The notes beneath the pieces were generated by a model. That model worked only from the letters and a program-made list of their open reading frames with translations, did no database searches and had not been told where the DNA came from. DNA of 64,000 nt from Plecoglossus altivelis (Eukaryota; Chordata; Actinopteri; Osmeriformes; Plecoglossidae). Positions 36,255 through 51,200 of this stretch are shown here, piece by piece. The position numbers were made by a program, and so were the translations under genes. Every line of letters begins with the position of its first letter. The first letter of the stretch is position 1. The DNA is taken from positions 12,192,743 to 12,256,742 of the forward strand of contig BROE01000018.1 of assembly GCA_036571765.1 (NCBI GenBank). The letters are read 5' to 3'.

Positions 36255-39200
36255 TACATACATACATACATACATACATACATACATACAAATAATGATC
36301 TGTGTATATACAAAATATACAATTGTTGTTGTACTATTGCTTTGCTGAGATGTTAGAAATTCAACAAAATTCAATCAACTGTTTTGAATGAATAACGAAA
36401 TGCTTGTATGGACATGTTTTTTATCAGAATCACCTACATTTCCTCAATGTAATATATTATGGTTGAGCCTTCCTTTCTCCATTTCTTCACATGTACATCT
36501 TTATTATCCCCTAGAATGTGGGAGCAATTAACTTCTTCTGCAACTATGAGGAGAGCAGAGGGAACTATCTTGTGGATGTGGATGGAAATCGCATGCTGGA
36601 CGTCTACACCCAGATCTCCTCCATTCCAATTGGTGAGCCCCCAAAATGGCCTTCATTTCCATTGGTGAAATCTTAGATCTCTTGCTATGATACTGGCCAG
36701 ATCATTTGTTAGATTCTTTTTGTAAAATATGATCGACTAAGTTGTAATTTAAAGACGTTCCATCACGCTTTGCATCTTATAAATATGTTTAAAGCAGGAG
36801 TGTCCATCCTAGTCCTTGAGGGCCACTGTCCTGACAGTTTTAGTTTCCTTGCTCTAGGACACCTGATTCTAATGAAGGGCCATTATGATGCTTCCAAAGA
36901 GCTTGATCATGACCCATTCATTTCAGGTGTCAGGTGTGCTGGAGCAGGCAAACATTTAAAACTGTCAGGACAGTGGTCCTCGAGGACCAGGATTGGACAC
37001 CCCTGGTTCAAAGGGTTGCTCACTTAGCATGCAAGTGTTTAGCACTGTCTGTTATAACTTTTCTGGATTTGAGCCACAATATACAGTCAATTTACCCAGA
37101 TTGTATAATTTTCATGACGTGATCTATTTTGCTTTTACACTGCTGACGATTTCTGTGTAGCATATGGTGTACTGCACTATATTTCTGTATTCTTTGTAAC
37201 AACTGTGTGCTATTTGATAGATGCAGTCTTTGAGGTCTGGGGGAAAAAATGCAATCTGTGTCGGAGCAGGATTTGTTAATTTATTAATGTCTGTACATAG
37301 CAGATTGGTGGTACTATACTACCTAGGGGACAATTGTATGTGTCTTGTCAAATTGTGTATGAAAAGGTGGTCCTAATATATTCAGGAGGGTTATGATGAT
37401 GATTAATATTTGTTTAGTACCTTTAAATCAACTAGGAAACAGGTGGTGGAGAGAAAAAGAGATGACGTCAAAGAGATGCAAGAATAAACTTTCAACACAG
37501 ATGCGATGAATAGTATGATTAGGCTTTCTGGTAGTTGCTGACTTTGCAACCTGAGCCACACAGGTCTGTCCTTCTGTCTACCAATGTTGTAACAGTGTTC
37601 CCGACATACACTCACCACTCAGCAGCTGTTCTCAAATGACTCACGAGCTATGGAGTGTTGTAGTAAACTGGTTGATACAAACATTATGTGCTGAATTAGG
37701 GGGAAGATGGAGAGCATTGCTACAATAAAGCAACATTACTGATTTTTTTTTAAAGACATTGACACAGGTTACCAATGCCTATACTGAACCTATCCATAGA
37801 CTCTAGTCAATCATCATTCTCCTCCAATCACAAAATGGTGCTAGATGGACCTGAAATAGATTATTCCTGTAAACGTAACCCATTAAAGTCGAAATGGTGA
37901 CCATGATATCATCCTGATGGAAACAAGTTGTAACAGCCATAGACCACCTACTATGCCATGGTATGGTTTATTACGCATTAAACAATGACCATATACCCTT
38001 ACATAACATAGCAAAGTTTCAGGCCTTTCTGTTTAGACAAATTAATACACACACGTGTGCATTTCACTAATGTGGACCCAAGGAGATTACCTCTCCATTT
38101 TAATATCCTTGGCCTTGTTGAAAAGGCCAACAGCAAATGGGAAGAAACTAATTCTTATGGCATGAGATTTTGGTCCTATTGGTCTGCAGTCTTCCGCCGG
38201 AGGGGATGATACATTGCAGTCTGCTCTTATAATAGACTGACTTGTGTGTTAGAGATAATGAAAGGATGTTTATAGGATGTCCTTGAATAAGATGAACATT
38301 GCAGGGTTTTGGAGGTAAAGCATGCATGTGCATACATAATACACAGTACATACACACACACGCTTTTGGTCACTATTGCTCTTTGCAATTTTTTGTGTGA
38401 TACAGTTACTCTATTGTTTGTCACCCACCTTTTCATGACAATTTAAACAGCAGTCAGCGGTTACGTTCACACTGACGGCATCAAGTGACCAGAACAGTGT
38501 TTCTAAGAGTCTTCTGAACTGAGTGAAATTTGGGGAATAAAAATGTAAATGAAGAATACTTAGGAATACATTTGTATATTTCTACTCTTTCATCTCAGGA
38601 TACAACCATCCTTCGCTCATGAAAGTGATGGCCAACCCACACAATCTGGTGAGCCTCTGCACTAGAAATGGCAAATCTGTTGGTTGAAACTGACAGACAT
38701 TAAATTATTATTCACAATTTGTTTTCATCCTAACTCTAATTACCCTCCATATTAGAGTGCATTTGTGAACCGGCCAGCACTTGGGATCATGCCACCTGAG
38801 AACTTTCCAGAGAAGCTGTCAGAGAGTCTTCTCTCGGTGAGTGCAAGTACACACTTAGTGCACACACACATTTATTCACAATCAAATGAAGCTAATAAAG
38901 CTCAGGTATGAAAGACTGATGTCTCTGAATTTTCTCATAAATGTTTCTGAAACTTTTCATGTATTTGATATACAAAGACAAATGACAACTTTCAGAAGCT
39001 TATGTTTAGAAATATTAGCTTGTGCTGTCATAGATCCACAACAATAACTTCTCCAATGATCACTCTAGTTTAGTAATATATTATGCAATGGGTATAGCAG
39101 ATAATAATCCAAGCATAAAATTTACGTGACCTTTGTGCGTGTCCAGATTTCCCCTAGTGGAATGACACGTGTACAGACAATGGCTTGTGGCTCCTGCTCC

Positions 39201-42200
39201 AATGAGAATGCATACAAAGCCATGTTCATCTGGTACAGGGTAAGTTCCAGTTCAAACCAGCTTTCCAATATAAATGCATACGATTGTAGCAGGTGTAGAT
39301 TGGTTAAACTAACTTCTAAGGTATATAATAGGCCTCCTCCATCAGTGAAATTATACCCTTTTGTTGGTATTGCTGGTAGTGGTCGCCACTTTGGATGACA
39401 GAGGTGGTGGGTTTGATCCCTGTGACGGGCATTAGCTGAGTCTACCTCCAGGTGAGGGCACGGCCACATCTGTTATATTGGTGCTGTGACCCAGAGGTTA
39501 GCTGCTGCTGATAAGCTCGGGCAGCTGTGGTGTGTAAAGTGAGTTTGTAGGGGTGATTGTAGCCAATGTTGATCAATTAAACGTATGTAACAGGCCACCT
39601 CCACCAGTAAATTTCGAGCGTTAGCGTAGCTGGTAATGGTCAGTTGGGATGTCAGACGTGGTCTGTTCGGTCCAAGTTAAAGATGTAAACCTCCGACGGG
39701 TCAGGGGTCACTTCTGTTACTCAAACTTTTTTTACGTTCTTTTTTTTGACACAAGGACCACCAAGAATTGACCTACATCAACCTACCACAGAAACATAAA
39801 TGCCTATAAGTGGTCAAATATTCTGATGTGTACTGATCAATGTCTTTTGCAAATTAATAAATGATGAAGAAAAACATATGGATATCGGCCCTAATACCCG
39901 TACATGGATTAAGTCCAGTCATACATTTTTTATAATCTAGAACCAGGCTTAATCCATATCTGGAAAATTTGGCCATGAAGCACAGGTGGCGTAGCCAGAC
40001 GCTATATGCGCCATGGAACTATGTGTCTGCTTAAATCTATAGAATAAGTGCATGAATAATATTGCCATATTCAGCCAAATATCCACATCAAATAAAATAA
40101 TATTACTCTTTACTTTATATGATATCATTCACTAATAGCATTTTTGCGGTCACTGTGACCATGGTGGAAGTTATAATGGCTTGTAAAACTTTACAAACCA
40201 TTTTTATTTTGAGTACCTTATAAACGTCACAACCTATTTGCTTATGAAAACACAAAATGGACTGATCAACCACCTTAGGGGTCCGAGTTTAAAACCTTTT
40301 GATGATGTTGCAGTTGTGACCCACAGTCAGTGAATTTTGTTTATATGGTTTAAGCCCTGTGCTGCCTTTGAGTCATTGTGATACATCTGTAAAGAAATCG
40401 ATTCATTTTGTACCACAATGGTGGATCCCAGTTACCCGAAGGCGGCACCAGGGTTAAATAGTAATGGTGAACAAAGTTTAAAGTTAATCTCTTGATGTGC
40501 TTGTCTGTGTGTCCATGGGTTCCAGAACAAGGAGAGGGGAAACAACAGTCCATCTGATCATGATGTCAGTTCCTGCATGATAAACCAGGTGTGTCATCCG
40601 TCTGGTTTCACCTCTCTCTCCACATGTTAACAGAGTACCAATCATCACAGTGCTTGTGATGAAGTAGGTGACACACACTCATTCTTGGAATTGAGTACAA
40701 CGGTGCCTGTGACGCAGTCAATGAGTAAGAGGCAATGATACTGATTTCTGGAAAGTACCAGTAGATAGATTGTAGTGGCTGTCTTTGGCCTTGACAAAAA
40801 AAGAAGAACTTGTTTCTTGATCAATATTCTTTTTGATGTATGTACGTATGTACGTACGTACTGTATATGATTATGTTTATTTGCTGCACAGTAATGTTGG
40901 GGTTTGAGCTAATCGGAAATTTTAAAGTAAAGTAATTTGTAAAGTAAAATATGCATCACAGCAACATCTATAGCTCTTGCCTTTACCTGCGGGCAGCTTC
41001 TGGAGTGTGCGAACCCTGCACTAACCATGAATAAATCCCCAAAAAATAAAAGTCTCTGAAGAAAAAAAGTATATTCTGCATGGACGGATTAATTTGCCTT
41101 CATTGCCAACGATGGATTACCTGTATGCGTGATAAAGGGTGAGAAATTGTCGAACAACAAAAAAAAAAATGTTGAAAGACATTTTTAAAGCAAGCACTCG
41201 GCATTCGCAGAAACATACCAAACGGACGATGAGCCAAAATAGGCCTACGATTGCACACCGCACTTGTTTGTTGTATTCCGTGGTGTTAAAGGTAATGTTT
41301 AAAAAGCAACTAAAACTTTTAAAAGTGTATAAGCTGTGTTATGTTCTGCGGCTCCAGGCTATTTTTCTTTGGCGAAAGAGGGGACACAACGGCTATTTAA
41401 ATAATAAAGTTTGCCGACCCCCGCTCTGTTATAGTCATACTATATATTATGTAGACTACAATTATCTATCTCCAAAAATATCAATTATTTGTCATGTCGG
41501 TCAGAATGTATTATTATGCTGTATTATTTCTCTGGTAAATTGTCTTACCCCTACAAACATCTACACATTTAGTTCATTACATGGTTTAGCCAACTATCAT
41601 AATTGTGGGCTTAATTTACCATATAGTGCTGCATGTACAGGACTTTAAAATGCGACCATATACCATACTGCCTAAGGGGACTGACTAGTGAGAACAGTGA
41701 GAACAAGTATTTGATACACTGACGATTTTGCTGATTGTCTTATTTACAAAGCATGTAGAGGTCTGTCATTTTTTATCATAAGTACACTTCAACTGTGAGA
41801 GACGAAATCTAAAACAAAAATCCAGAAAATCACATGATATGATTTTTAAGTAATTTGCATTTTATTGCATGAAATAAGTACAGACATGAGATACATCGTA
41901 AAAGCAGAACTTAATATTTGGTACAAAAACCATTGTTTGCAATTACAGAGATCATACGTTTCCTGTAGTTCTTGACCAGGTTTGCACACACTGCAGCAGG
42001 GATTTTGGCCCATTCCTCCAAACCGACCTTCTCCAGATCCATCAGGTTTCGGGGCTGTCGGTGGGCAATAAAGACTTTCAGCTCCCTCCAAAGATTTTCT
42101 GTTGGGTTCAGGTCTGGAGACTGGCTAGGCCATTCCATAGTTGCCCTGGTTCTGTGTTTTAGGTCGTTGTCATGCTGGATGTCCTAGCCACGACCCATCA

Positions 42201-45200
42201 TCTTCTTTCTTACTGAGGGAAGGAGGTTGTTGGCCAAGATCTCGCAATACATAGCCTCATCCATCCTCTCCTCAATACGGTGCAGTCGTTCTGTCCCCTT
42301 TGCAGAAAAGCACCCCCAAAGAATGATGTTTCCACCGCCATGCTTCATGGTTGGGATGTTGTTCTTGGGGTTAGACTTCTTCCTCCAAACACGGTGAGTG
42401 GAGTTTAGACCAAAAAAATCTTTTTGCCTCATCAGACCACATGACTTTCTTCCATTTCTCCTCTGGATCATCCAGATGGTCATTGGGAAACTTCGGACGG
42501 GCCTGGACATGCTCTGGCTTGAGCAGGGAAACTTTGCGTGCGCTGCAAGACTTTAATCCATGATGGCGTAGTGTGTTACTAATGATTTTCTTTGAGACTG
42601 TGGTCCCAGCTCTTTTCAGGTCATTGACCAGGTCCTGCTTGGGCTGATCCCTCACCTTCCTCATGATCACTGATGCCCCACGAGGTTAGATCTTGCATGG
42701 AGCCCCAGACCGAGGGTGATTGACCGTCATCTTGAACTTCTTCCATTTTCTAATAATGGCGCCAACAGATGTTGCCTTCTCACCAAGCTGCTTACCTATT
42801 GTCTTGTAGCCCATCCCAGTCTGTGCAGGCCTACAATTTTATCCCTGATGTCCTTACAGAGCTCTCTGATCTTGGCCATTGTGGAGAGATTGGAGTCTGT
42901 TTGATTCAGTGTGTGGACGAGTGTCTTTTATACAGGTAACAAGTTCAATCAGATCCAGTTAACAGGTAATGAGTAGAGAACAGGAGGGCTTTTAAGGAAA
43001 AACTAACAAGTGTGTAAGAGCTGGAATTCTTACTGGTTGGTAGGTGATCAAATACTTATGTCATGCAATAAAATGCAAATTAATTAACAAAAAATCATAC
43101 AATGTGATTTTCTGGATTTTTTTCATTTCTCACAGTTGAAGAGTATCTATGATTTTTTAAATATATACAGACCTCCACATGCTTTGTAAGTGAGAAAAAC
43201 CTGCAAAATTGGCAGTGTATCAAATACTTGTTCTCTCCACTGTACATGCCTCAAGAAACCAACCGAGGAGGTAGGAGTAGTGGTTTTGTCCAATCTCTAT
43301 TGTGGCTCAGTCCAACACTGACAACCAACTGAGGAGCAGACCTGAATCATCAAGTTACAGACCCTGTGCTGTGCCTATTATGCAGCAAGTGATTAAGATG
43401 TTGCTTTTTATCAGTTGCAAATTAATTTTAATTGCAATTAAAAGGTTATCCAGCAAGTACTTGTTTTATTATGCCTAAAATATTGGAAATCAGTTTAAAC
43501 CAGGACTGGGTAAACTTTTTGACTCGCGGGCTGCAATGGGTTCTAAAATTTGATAGATTGGCTGGGCCAGGATCATTTGGATGCAGTGTTTAGGCCAGAT
43601 ATACTAAAGCGTTGCGTGTAGTGTGCAAACATAGTACATTAAGCACACTCAAATAAATGTACAACCCGATTTATTAAGGGTCCGTAATGAGGACTGCGTG
43701 TTTCAAATGTGCACAATAGCCCTTATCCTGTTGGTATATTTGTCTCAATGAATATGCAAGACGGGGGCGTTTACACACAATTTTGTATAATACTGGGAGG
43801 AGAAAATGTTAAAGAAATCAACATTTATTGAAAAAGGATGAATGGAATCACTTTCAACATTCAAAACATATTATTACCCAACGAAATGCTCAAGCTCAAT
43901 CATTTCTAATTGTGTTAAACCCCACAAAACCATTGACAAATTGTCCTTACCACACGCTCTACAAACTCGCCACGGACACCTTCACGCTCAAACAGTACTC
44001 GTGTAAAGTCGCCAAGCACACAGAGATAGACTGTATTAAATATCCTACTTGCATCAGAAATTAGAGGTGGGTCTTTAAATTGAGAGCGATGTGCGGTGTG
44101 TTAATAAAGCTACTGTATTGCTGCTGCGCGTAAATACGCACATTGCTTTTAATGGAAACGTGGGCATTGCAGGGAAAATGAATGAGGTTTTTACTATTAT
44201 TTGGACAAATTTGGCGGGCCGGATTTTTAAAAACCTATCATGTCGTATCTGGTCCGCAAGCCGTAGTTTGCCCATGTCTGGGTTAAACCATAGTGAGTTG
44301 TATGTGTAGGCCTAATCTATACGAAAACAACTTTAGCTAACAATTGTACCTACTGAAATAAAGTATCCACTTTAAATATAGTCTTTCTCTTAGGTAGCTG
44401 GACAGCATTTAATCTAAACAAGAATACTCCCATGGACATCGTATTGGTGTATATTATTTCCCTTTGTCTTTAATGAGTCTCTCATAAAAAGCGATGTGCT
44501 TTGAAAAATCTATTCAATTTTCACAAACCACACATCAGAGCAATAGACATCATTTCAACTCCTATGTGTTGCAACCACCCAAGTGGTCTAATTGTATTGT
44601 AGCTAATAGCCTTAAAGCTATACTGGAGAAAAGTATCCACTTCCAATGCTATCTATAAAGACATCTCAGTTGTTCAAGATTTTAAAAGAGCTAGCTAAAC
44701 GCTGAGTACAAGGACCACTATGTAAGTTGCCTGGCAAATTATGCAAAGGTCCTGCCTTCCCCTCTTGGGGAGGACAGGGACAGACCATTACCTCATACGT
44801 GGCATCGGGGAGCTAGTTGGGGAGACTGTATACAGTGAGGAAAGTATTTGAACACCCTGCTATTTTGCAAGTTCTCCCACTTGGAAATCATGGAGGGGTC
44901 TGAAATTGTCGTCGTAGGTGCATTTCCACTGTGAGAGACTATTTATTTGTATGAAACATCTGCAAATAAGTGTTTGAACACCAGTCTATCAGCTAGAATT
45001 CTGACCCTCAAAGACCTGTTAGTCTGCCTCTAAAATGTCCACCTCCACTCCATTTATTATCCTGATTAGGTTGTTAGCTGCATAGAGACACCTGTCCAAC
45101 CCATACAATCACTAAGAATCCAACTACTAACATGGCCAAGACACTAGAGACAAAATTGTATACCTCCATAAGGCTGGAAAGAGCTACAGGGAAATTGCCA

Positions 45201-48200
45201 ATCAACTTGGTGAAAAATTGTAATGATTGCTCCACTGTTGGAGCAAGTTAGCAAAGTTAGCTATGGTCTGAGTGAGCAGTACATTATTTTGAGAGAAACC
45301 AAGTGCTGGGATACGCTATTGATCTGTTCAAAAGCAACCTTACACTGAGCTTTCAATACCAAGAACAGGTTCCACTAAGGCACAGCCACTCTCTTAGGTA
45401 GGTGAACAAAGTCAATCTGGCAAACATTCATGACAATCTGACAGACATTGTGTATACTTCAATAATACCTGAGACCAGTCCCTTGTTGTACAGCAATTGG
45501 GGAAAAATACAAATACAACTTTATGACCATAGGGAAAACACTATTAAAGGACAGGTCTTCCTCTGCTTCCTCTGAAACGTGCCCAGATCAAAGATGAAGG
45601 AGTGCTGTAGCTTCCACTCATCCTCTTGTGGGCAGTCCCATGACATCAGGTCTTCTGCCTCCTTGAGCTCACCCGCAAAATCTATGGCTATCAGGGAGCG
45701 CAGGTGTATGAAGTCCAAATCTGTCGCCAATCTCACCGATTGCACATAACCACATGGTAGGCATGTGTCATCATACACCTTTCCCTCAAATACAAACCAC
45801 TGATATTTCTAGTGTATCCATCTGATCAGCACATAAAAATATGCATCCTTTAGGTACAAGCTGATTCTAATGTCATCTCTTTGTATAAGAGTAAGTGCTT
45901 CTTTGCCAGCATACAATCGGATAATTTGGCTACATCTTTTGTTAGGCGTCCAAGGTCCAGAAATGGTCCCATGCCTCGTCTTTTTTAGTGCTAGGAAGTA
46001 CAGGGAATTGAAGACCTCTGCCCCACTGTTCATTCGGAATGGGAGCCATGGCTCTTCTGTCCAGGAGGTTCATTATCTCCTGACAAGAGTCTTTCCTGAG
46101 AGAAGTACAGTAAAGTCCTGAAGGGAAAAGGCTCTTACAAACTATACGGCGAACCCAGCCCTCCAGCCCCCTTTTGAGCATACAATCTGCCCACAGTAAT
46201 GGAGCCAACAATAGCTTCCAGGCTAAGTTACCAAGCATAATACTTGTAGCAATGCTACTACGATGCTAGGGTTACTTGTTAGCCTTTACATTAGTACATA
46301 TTTAAGCCATACTGAAGCATTTGTCACAGTATTCTAAATCACTTACGTGATGTTAGTCTTTGTGACCCGCATTCGAACATCACATATTTGTGATGCTGCT
46401 CCTTTATGAATTCATTCTTCCTTGCTCACTTTAAACAAGGTGTTGGAAACATTCCTCAAAGATTTTGGTACATACAACATTGCTGTAGATTGTCGGCTGC
46501 ACATCCATGTTGCGAATCATGATTGAGATCAGGTGACTTAATTTGTGTTAACAATAAATTGAAGAGATGCATCTAATAAAGTGGTTATTGAATGTAGAAC
46601 AGTGTCTTGCACCAGCACGAAATAAAGCCTGCACTTTCCACAGCAACCTCAAAGTGGACCAGTCCAGACAATGATGGGCTTTGTAGCGGAGTTGTCTGAG
46701 TTTGATAGGCTTAAAAGTTGAACGACAAGCACAAACATCAGAATGTCATTGAAAGAGTAGGAAGAGGGAGAATTGCAAAGAATTGAATTGTGTCGAAAAC
46801 TTACAGTCAGTTTAACTTGTAGTCTAAAAACATACACAATGTAAATTACTCCATGCCAATGTCACACTTGAAGTGGGTCCGCAGTTAAACATGTCTGTGA
46901 AATCAAAAGGTTCATTCATCAGTGATTCATTTAGTCCAGTGAGGTACTTCCTTTAGTCTAGAATTTCTTGGGGAAATTATTCCACAGGAGAAGTGTTGCA
47001 GACTGTTTGTTGCTAGTTTTTATAATCTAAAACAGGGGATTGCCTTGATGCAAGTAAGACATTTCATTGGTCAGTTTCTTGACCGGTGTTACCAAGCTGA
47101 TTCGCAGAGAGGTGTTAGGAAACTGTTACTTTAGACTTGTTGGAAAATGTTAATACCTTGCATATACGCCATAATATGTATAGATCAAATTTCATATATA
47201 TCAACATTGATAATTTTTTTGTTTTGTTTTTGTTCAGTTATCTCAACAAATTGCCATTGAAGAACTGAGGTGATGAGATTGGCATTGTGTTGAAAATTTG
47301 AGTCTGTGCTTCAGTATGATACCATGACCATATAGCCTCTCATCGAAGGTTTTGTTGCGGTACAACTCTTAACTAATAACAATTGAAAGGACTGGACTGA
47401 CATTGGCTACTGATTTTCATATTGAATTTGAAATGTTGATTAGCTTGGCATACAAGTCAGTATGGATTTGTGTCATTCAATAAATATCCATCAAGTATAC
47501 AGCCATTGTATATGTTGCCTATTATAAATGGTGTAAACAGTTTAAAGGAGTGAGAATTGTAGTGGGGCTCCTTAACCAAATTTTGTATAGGACCCCATGG
47601 AGGTCAGGATCGGCTCTGACTGTGTTGCCTGTAGTACAGCTCAACACAATGGATAGTGCCAGCTCAACATGGCTGGAAGGGATCAATTGCAAAACTGGTG
47701 GTAAATCTTTAGGAATCTGGAAGCCTTTTTCAAACGACATGCTATGTGGCACTGCACTCCCTTTTGTTCTGAAAGTGATACCTGCTCAATTAGAACTTTG
47801 CAATGTCCACTTATTGAGATAATGATGGGAAACTTGCTGCCCAAAATCTTGCATTATATCAACACCCACACATTCCTGGCATTAATCGAGAGATGTATAT
47901 TAGTCACAGAGATTTGTTTAGAGAGATTTTGTTGTTTGAAGTGTCTGATTGTTCGGCTATGATTGTCTGTGGTGTTTTTTGTAGTCCCCTGGCTGTCCAG
48001 ACCTCAGCATCTTGTCCTTCATGGGTGGATTTCATGGGAGGACCATGGGTAAGAAATGGTACACTTAAAACAAAGAAGCAGCTTTGAGCTTTACATGGTC
48101 ACGCAACTTAATTTCTGAATTTTGCTTTAGCTGGGTATATGTACACCCTGGCATCAGATTTCACCCAGTTCAAGTTTTTCCTGTTTTCTTGATGTCAGAA

Positions 48201-51200
48201 TTGCCGGTAGCCTTGTTTTACATTAATATTCCAGCACATTATATGCAGGAGAATTCAATTTTTAAGTAATATTTAGTTAAAGTCATATTATATATTTTGG
48301 GTTGATAGAACACTGAAAGTAGAAGTGCAGCAGTTGTCTGTGACTTACTATTACAAGCTAGGAAATCAGAATATTTAATTTTGGAAGCTAGATTGCTCCT
48401 TAATATATTAAATACTCACAGTATAATATATTGTGACAGCACTGAAGTGATTTGCTTGGAAATATTTTGACAGTTGTCTGACAGAAAATAGCATGACACT
48501 GGATGCCGTTGCCCGCCTCTTCATCCATTTAAACTGTATTCTACAGGCTTTTGAACATTGATCTCTGGAATATGACGTTGGTTTTTAGGTTGCCTGTCAA
48601 CAACACATTCTAAAGCCATTCACAAGCTGGACATTCCCTCATTTGATTGGCCCATCGCTCCTTTCCCTAAACTCAAGTACCCCCTGGAGGACTTTGTCAG
48701 GGATAATACCCAAGAGGAAGCACGATGCCTGGAGGAGGTGCGTTTGTTTGCATTGAAGTGTGTTTGCGTGTACCTAAAACCTTTCATGATCAAGTTTGTC
48801 TCTTTCAGGTTGAGGACCTGATTGTCAAATGGAGACTGAAGGGAAAGCCTGTGGCAGGTATTGTTATAGAGCCAATCCAAGCAGAGGGAGGGGATAACCA
48901 TGCCTCCCCAGACTTCTTCAAAAATCTACGAAACATTGCACGGAAGGTATTGTTTCATGAGCCATGGGGGCTACTAGACTTGTGGTAAAGGGTTAAAATA
49001 TAATTTTCAAACTTTTCAACTTCTCTTCCATTTACCCTCCCCTGCCATCACAGCATGGCTGTGCCTTCCACGTAGATGAGGTGCAGACAGGGGGAGGAGG
49101 AACAGGAAAGTTTTGGGCCCACGAACACTGGGGCTTGGATGACCCAGCAGACATTGTCTCCTTCAGCAAGAAGTTACTCACTGGTGGCTACTACTACAAA
49201 GATGAGCTACAGGCTGACAAGGTGATACACACTCACACACCCCTGAAGATCCTAATGGAGTCTGTCACGGGGGTCTGCATTTCTTTGTAATAGCACATGC
49301 ACATGGAGAACAGTATTTTTGTATTACTTTTCAGGGACGATTTTCTTCGTAATAAACTAAGCAGCATATATAATGCATAATCATATATGGAATATAGCTC
49401 TTTAACAATGCCAAAAATCTGTGTATGTCTGTTTATCTGCTTATTTGTGCATATACATATTACAATGGGTTAGTTTCCAACGATTTGCTCAAGAACTAGG
49501 CACTGTGCATTGTCCTGTCCTTTTTAAAAATCCAATGGAGTGTAGTGTTGACATTATTTGATGTTGTTTGGATAAGTATTTAGACCTTTTGAATACATTC
49601 TTTTGCCAGCGTTGCTCACTTCGCTTTCAATCCTCCATAGTTTATTAGCTACAGTTGTTGCTGTGTAGACTTTTAGACTAATACAAAGTTATATAGAAAG
49701 ATAGATACGATTTTCATTGATTTAGGCATCATCACTTGCTGGGCAACTTTTTAGTTGGTAATTTACGAATACATGTATTGGGTATGCTTTGACCTACTGT
49801 TATTCATTACCAAAGTTGCTGTTACAACCAACATGGCCAGGTTAGCAGTGCAAAAACCAGCTGCTTTCAAATGGTTTTCTTTGTGGTGAGGTGCTGGCTA
49901 GCTAATAGAATATAAAGTGGATGCTTAAAGGGTAGATCAGTGAATTTTGTTACATAAATAAATGTTTATCAATGCCAGAATCGGTGCACATTGCAAATGT
50001 GCTACAGTATTATAATCACCAGATGCATCGAGGAACTATTTCTACCACTTTAGCCTCCAAGGTTGTTGGAGGTATGGATAATCCACAAACAGACATACGA
50101 CAAGAACAGTCTTACTACAAATTTAGTTGGCATCACTGGCGCTGCACTATCTATCCAGGAATCTGTGTTTGTGTGTGTGCCACCAATATGTGATGTGGTC
50201 CAATGAAAAGGGGCTCTTGTTGACATTATAACTGTTTCATTTTTGTATTTTATTTTACATATTACAAAAGTTAGTGTAGGATCACTAAATGCTCAAGCTT
50301 CCAGTTGAGTTGTTAGTGCATCATCATACTTGATGTGTTTTCCCTAGGCTTCTTATGCTAGCAGGGTGGCACCAGCTGTGATGGTTTTTATGTAGACTGT
50401 TTGTCTGTACTAAGTGCAATCCCATACCACTCTCCTAATCAGTTAGTGAATCTGCAGCTTTGGTCTTGAGTCAAGCACCCTTAATTGTTAACTTTCAAGT
50501 ATGCCTTCTGTGTGGGCTCTGAGTAAATGTTTAGGACACGTTAGTGTTAGCGACATCCACAGACTAAATAGAATTAATAGGCTCATCTCAGGAATTGCAT
50601 TGTGCACAGGAATATTTTTTCTTAGTCTCACCTAGTCAACCAAGAAATATTTTCAGGCTATTTTTCGAAGATGCCATTTTGCACCTACAAGTTAAAGCAT
50701 AATTTGATCAATTATTGGGCCACTTACAGTATAATTTAGTCAATACAAAAGTACTGGGAGTGAAAAACACACATCTAGGATGAGACAAGACAGTAGATTC
50801 ATGGAAATTGATCAAGTGTGAATAATGTTTATTTTTATTTTCTTAACTGTGGTAAAATAATCGACGCGCACCACTTCTGATAATTAACACAAAACAATAG
50901 CACCTTTGTTAAAGCATGTAAAGTTCTAAAATCTTTGAAGTTGGAATATCCTATGTAGAGCTTTGCTGGTATATCAACATCTAGATACACATATAATCCT
51001 CATCGGTTTTCAGATTTTAATCTATTACACATCATTAGAAAATTTACAATCTGCACTTTCACAATTGTAAAAATAGCTGCAAGCAGCAATGAGGTGGCCA
51101 AGCAGATAAATGACCCTGTTTTTTTACATACTCAGGAGAGGGTTGCTAGTACATGCACCAAATTTGATGTCAGTGCAGCAAATATTTCCTGAGATATGAC

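Noticed and set aside
41139..41648. A 169-codon open frame in abat intron 9
   Set aside because: It begins in an A-rich run, shows no family resemblance and lies in a transposon-rich intron.
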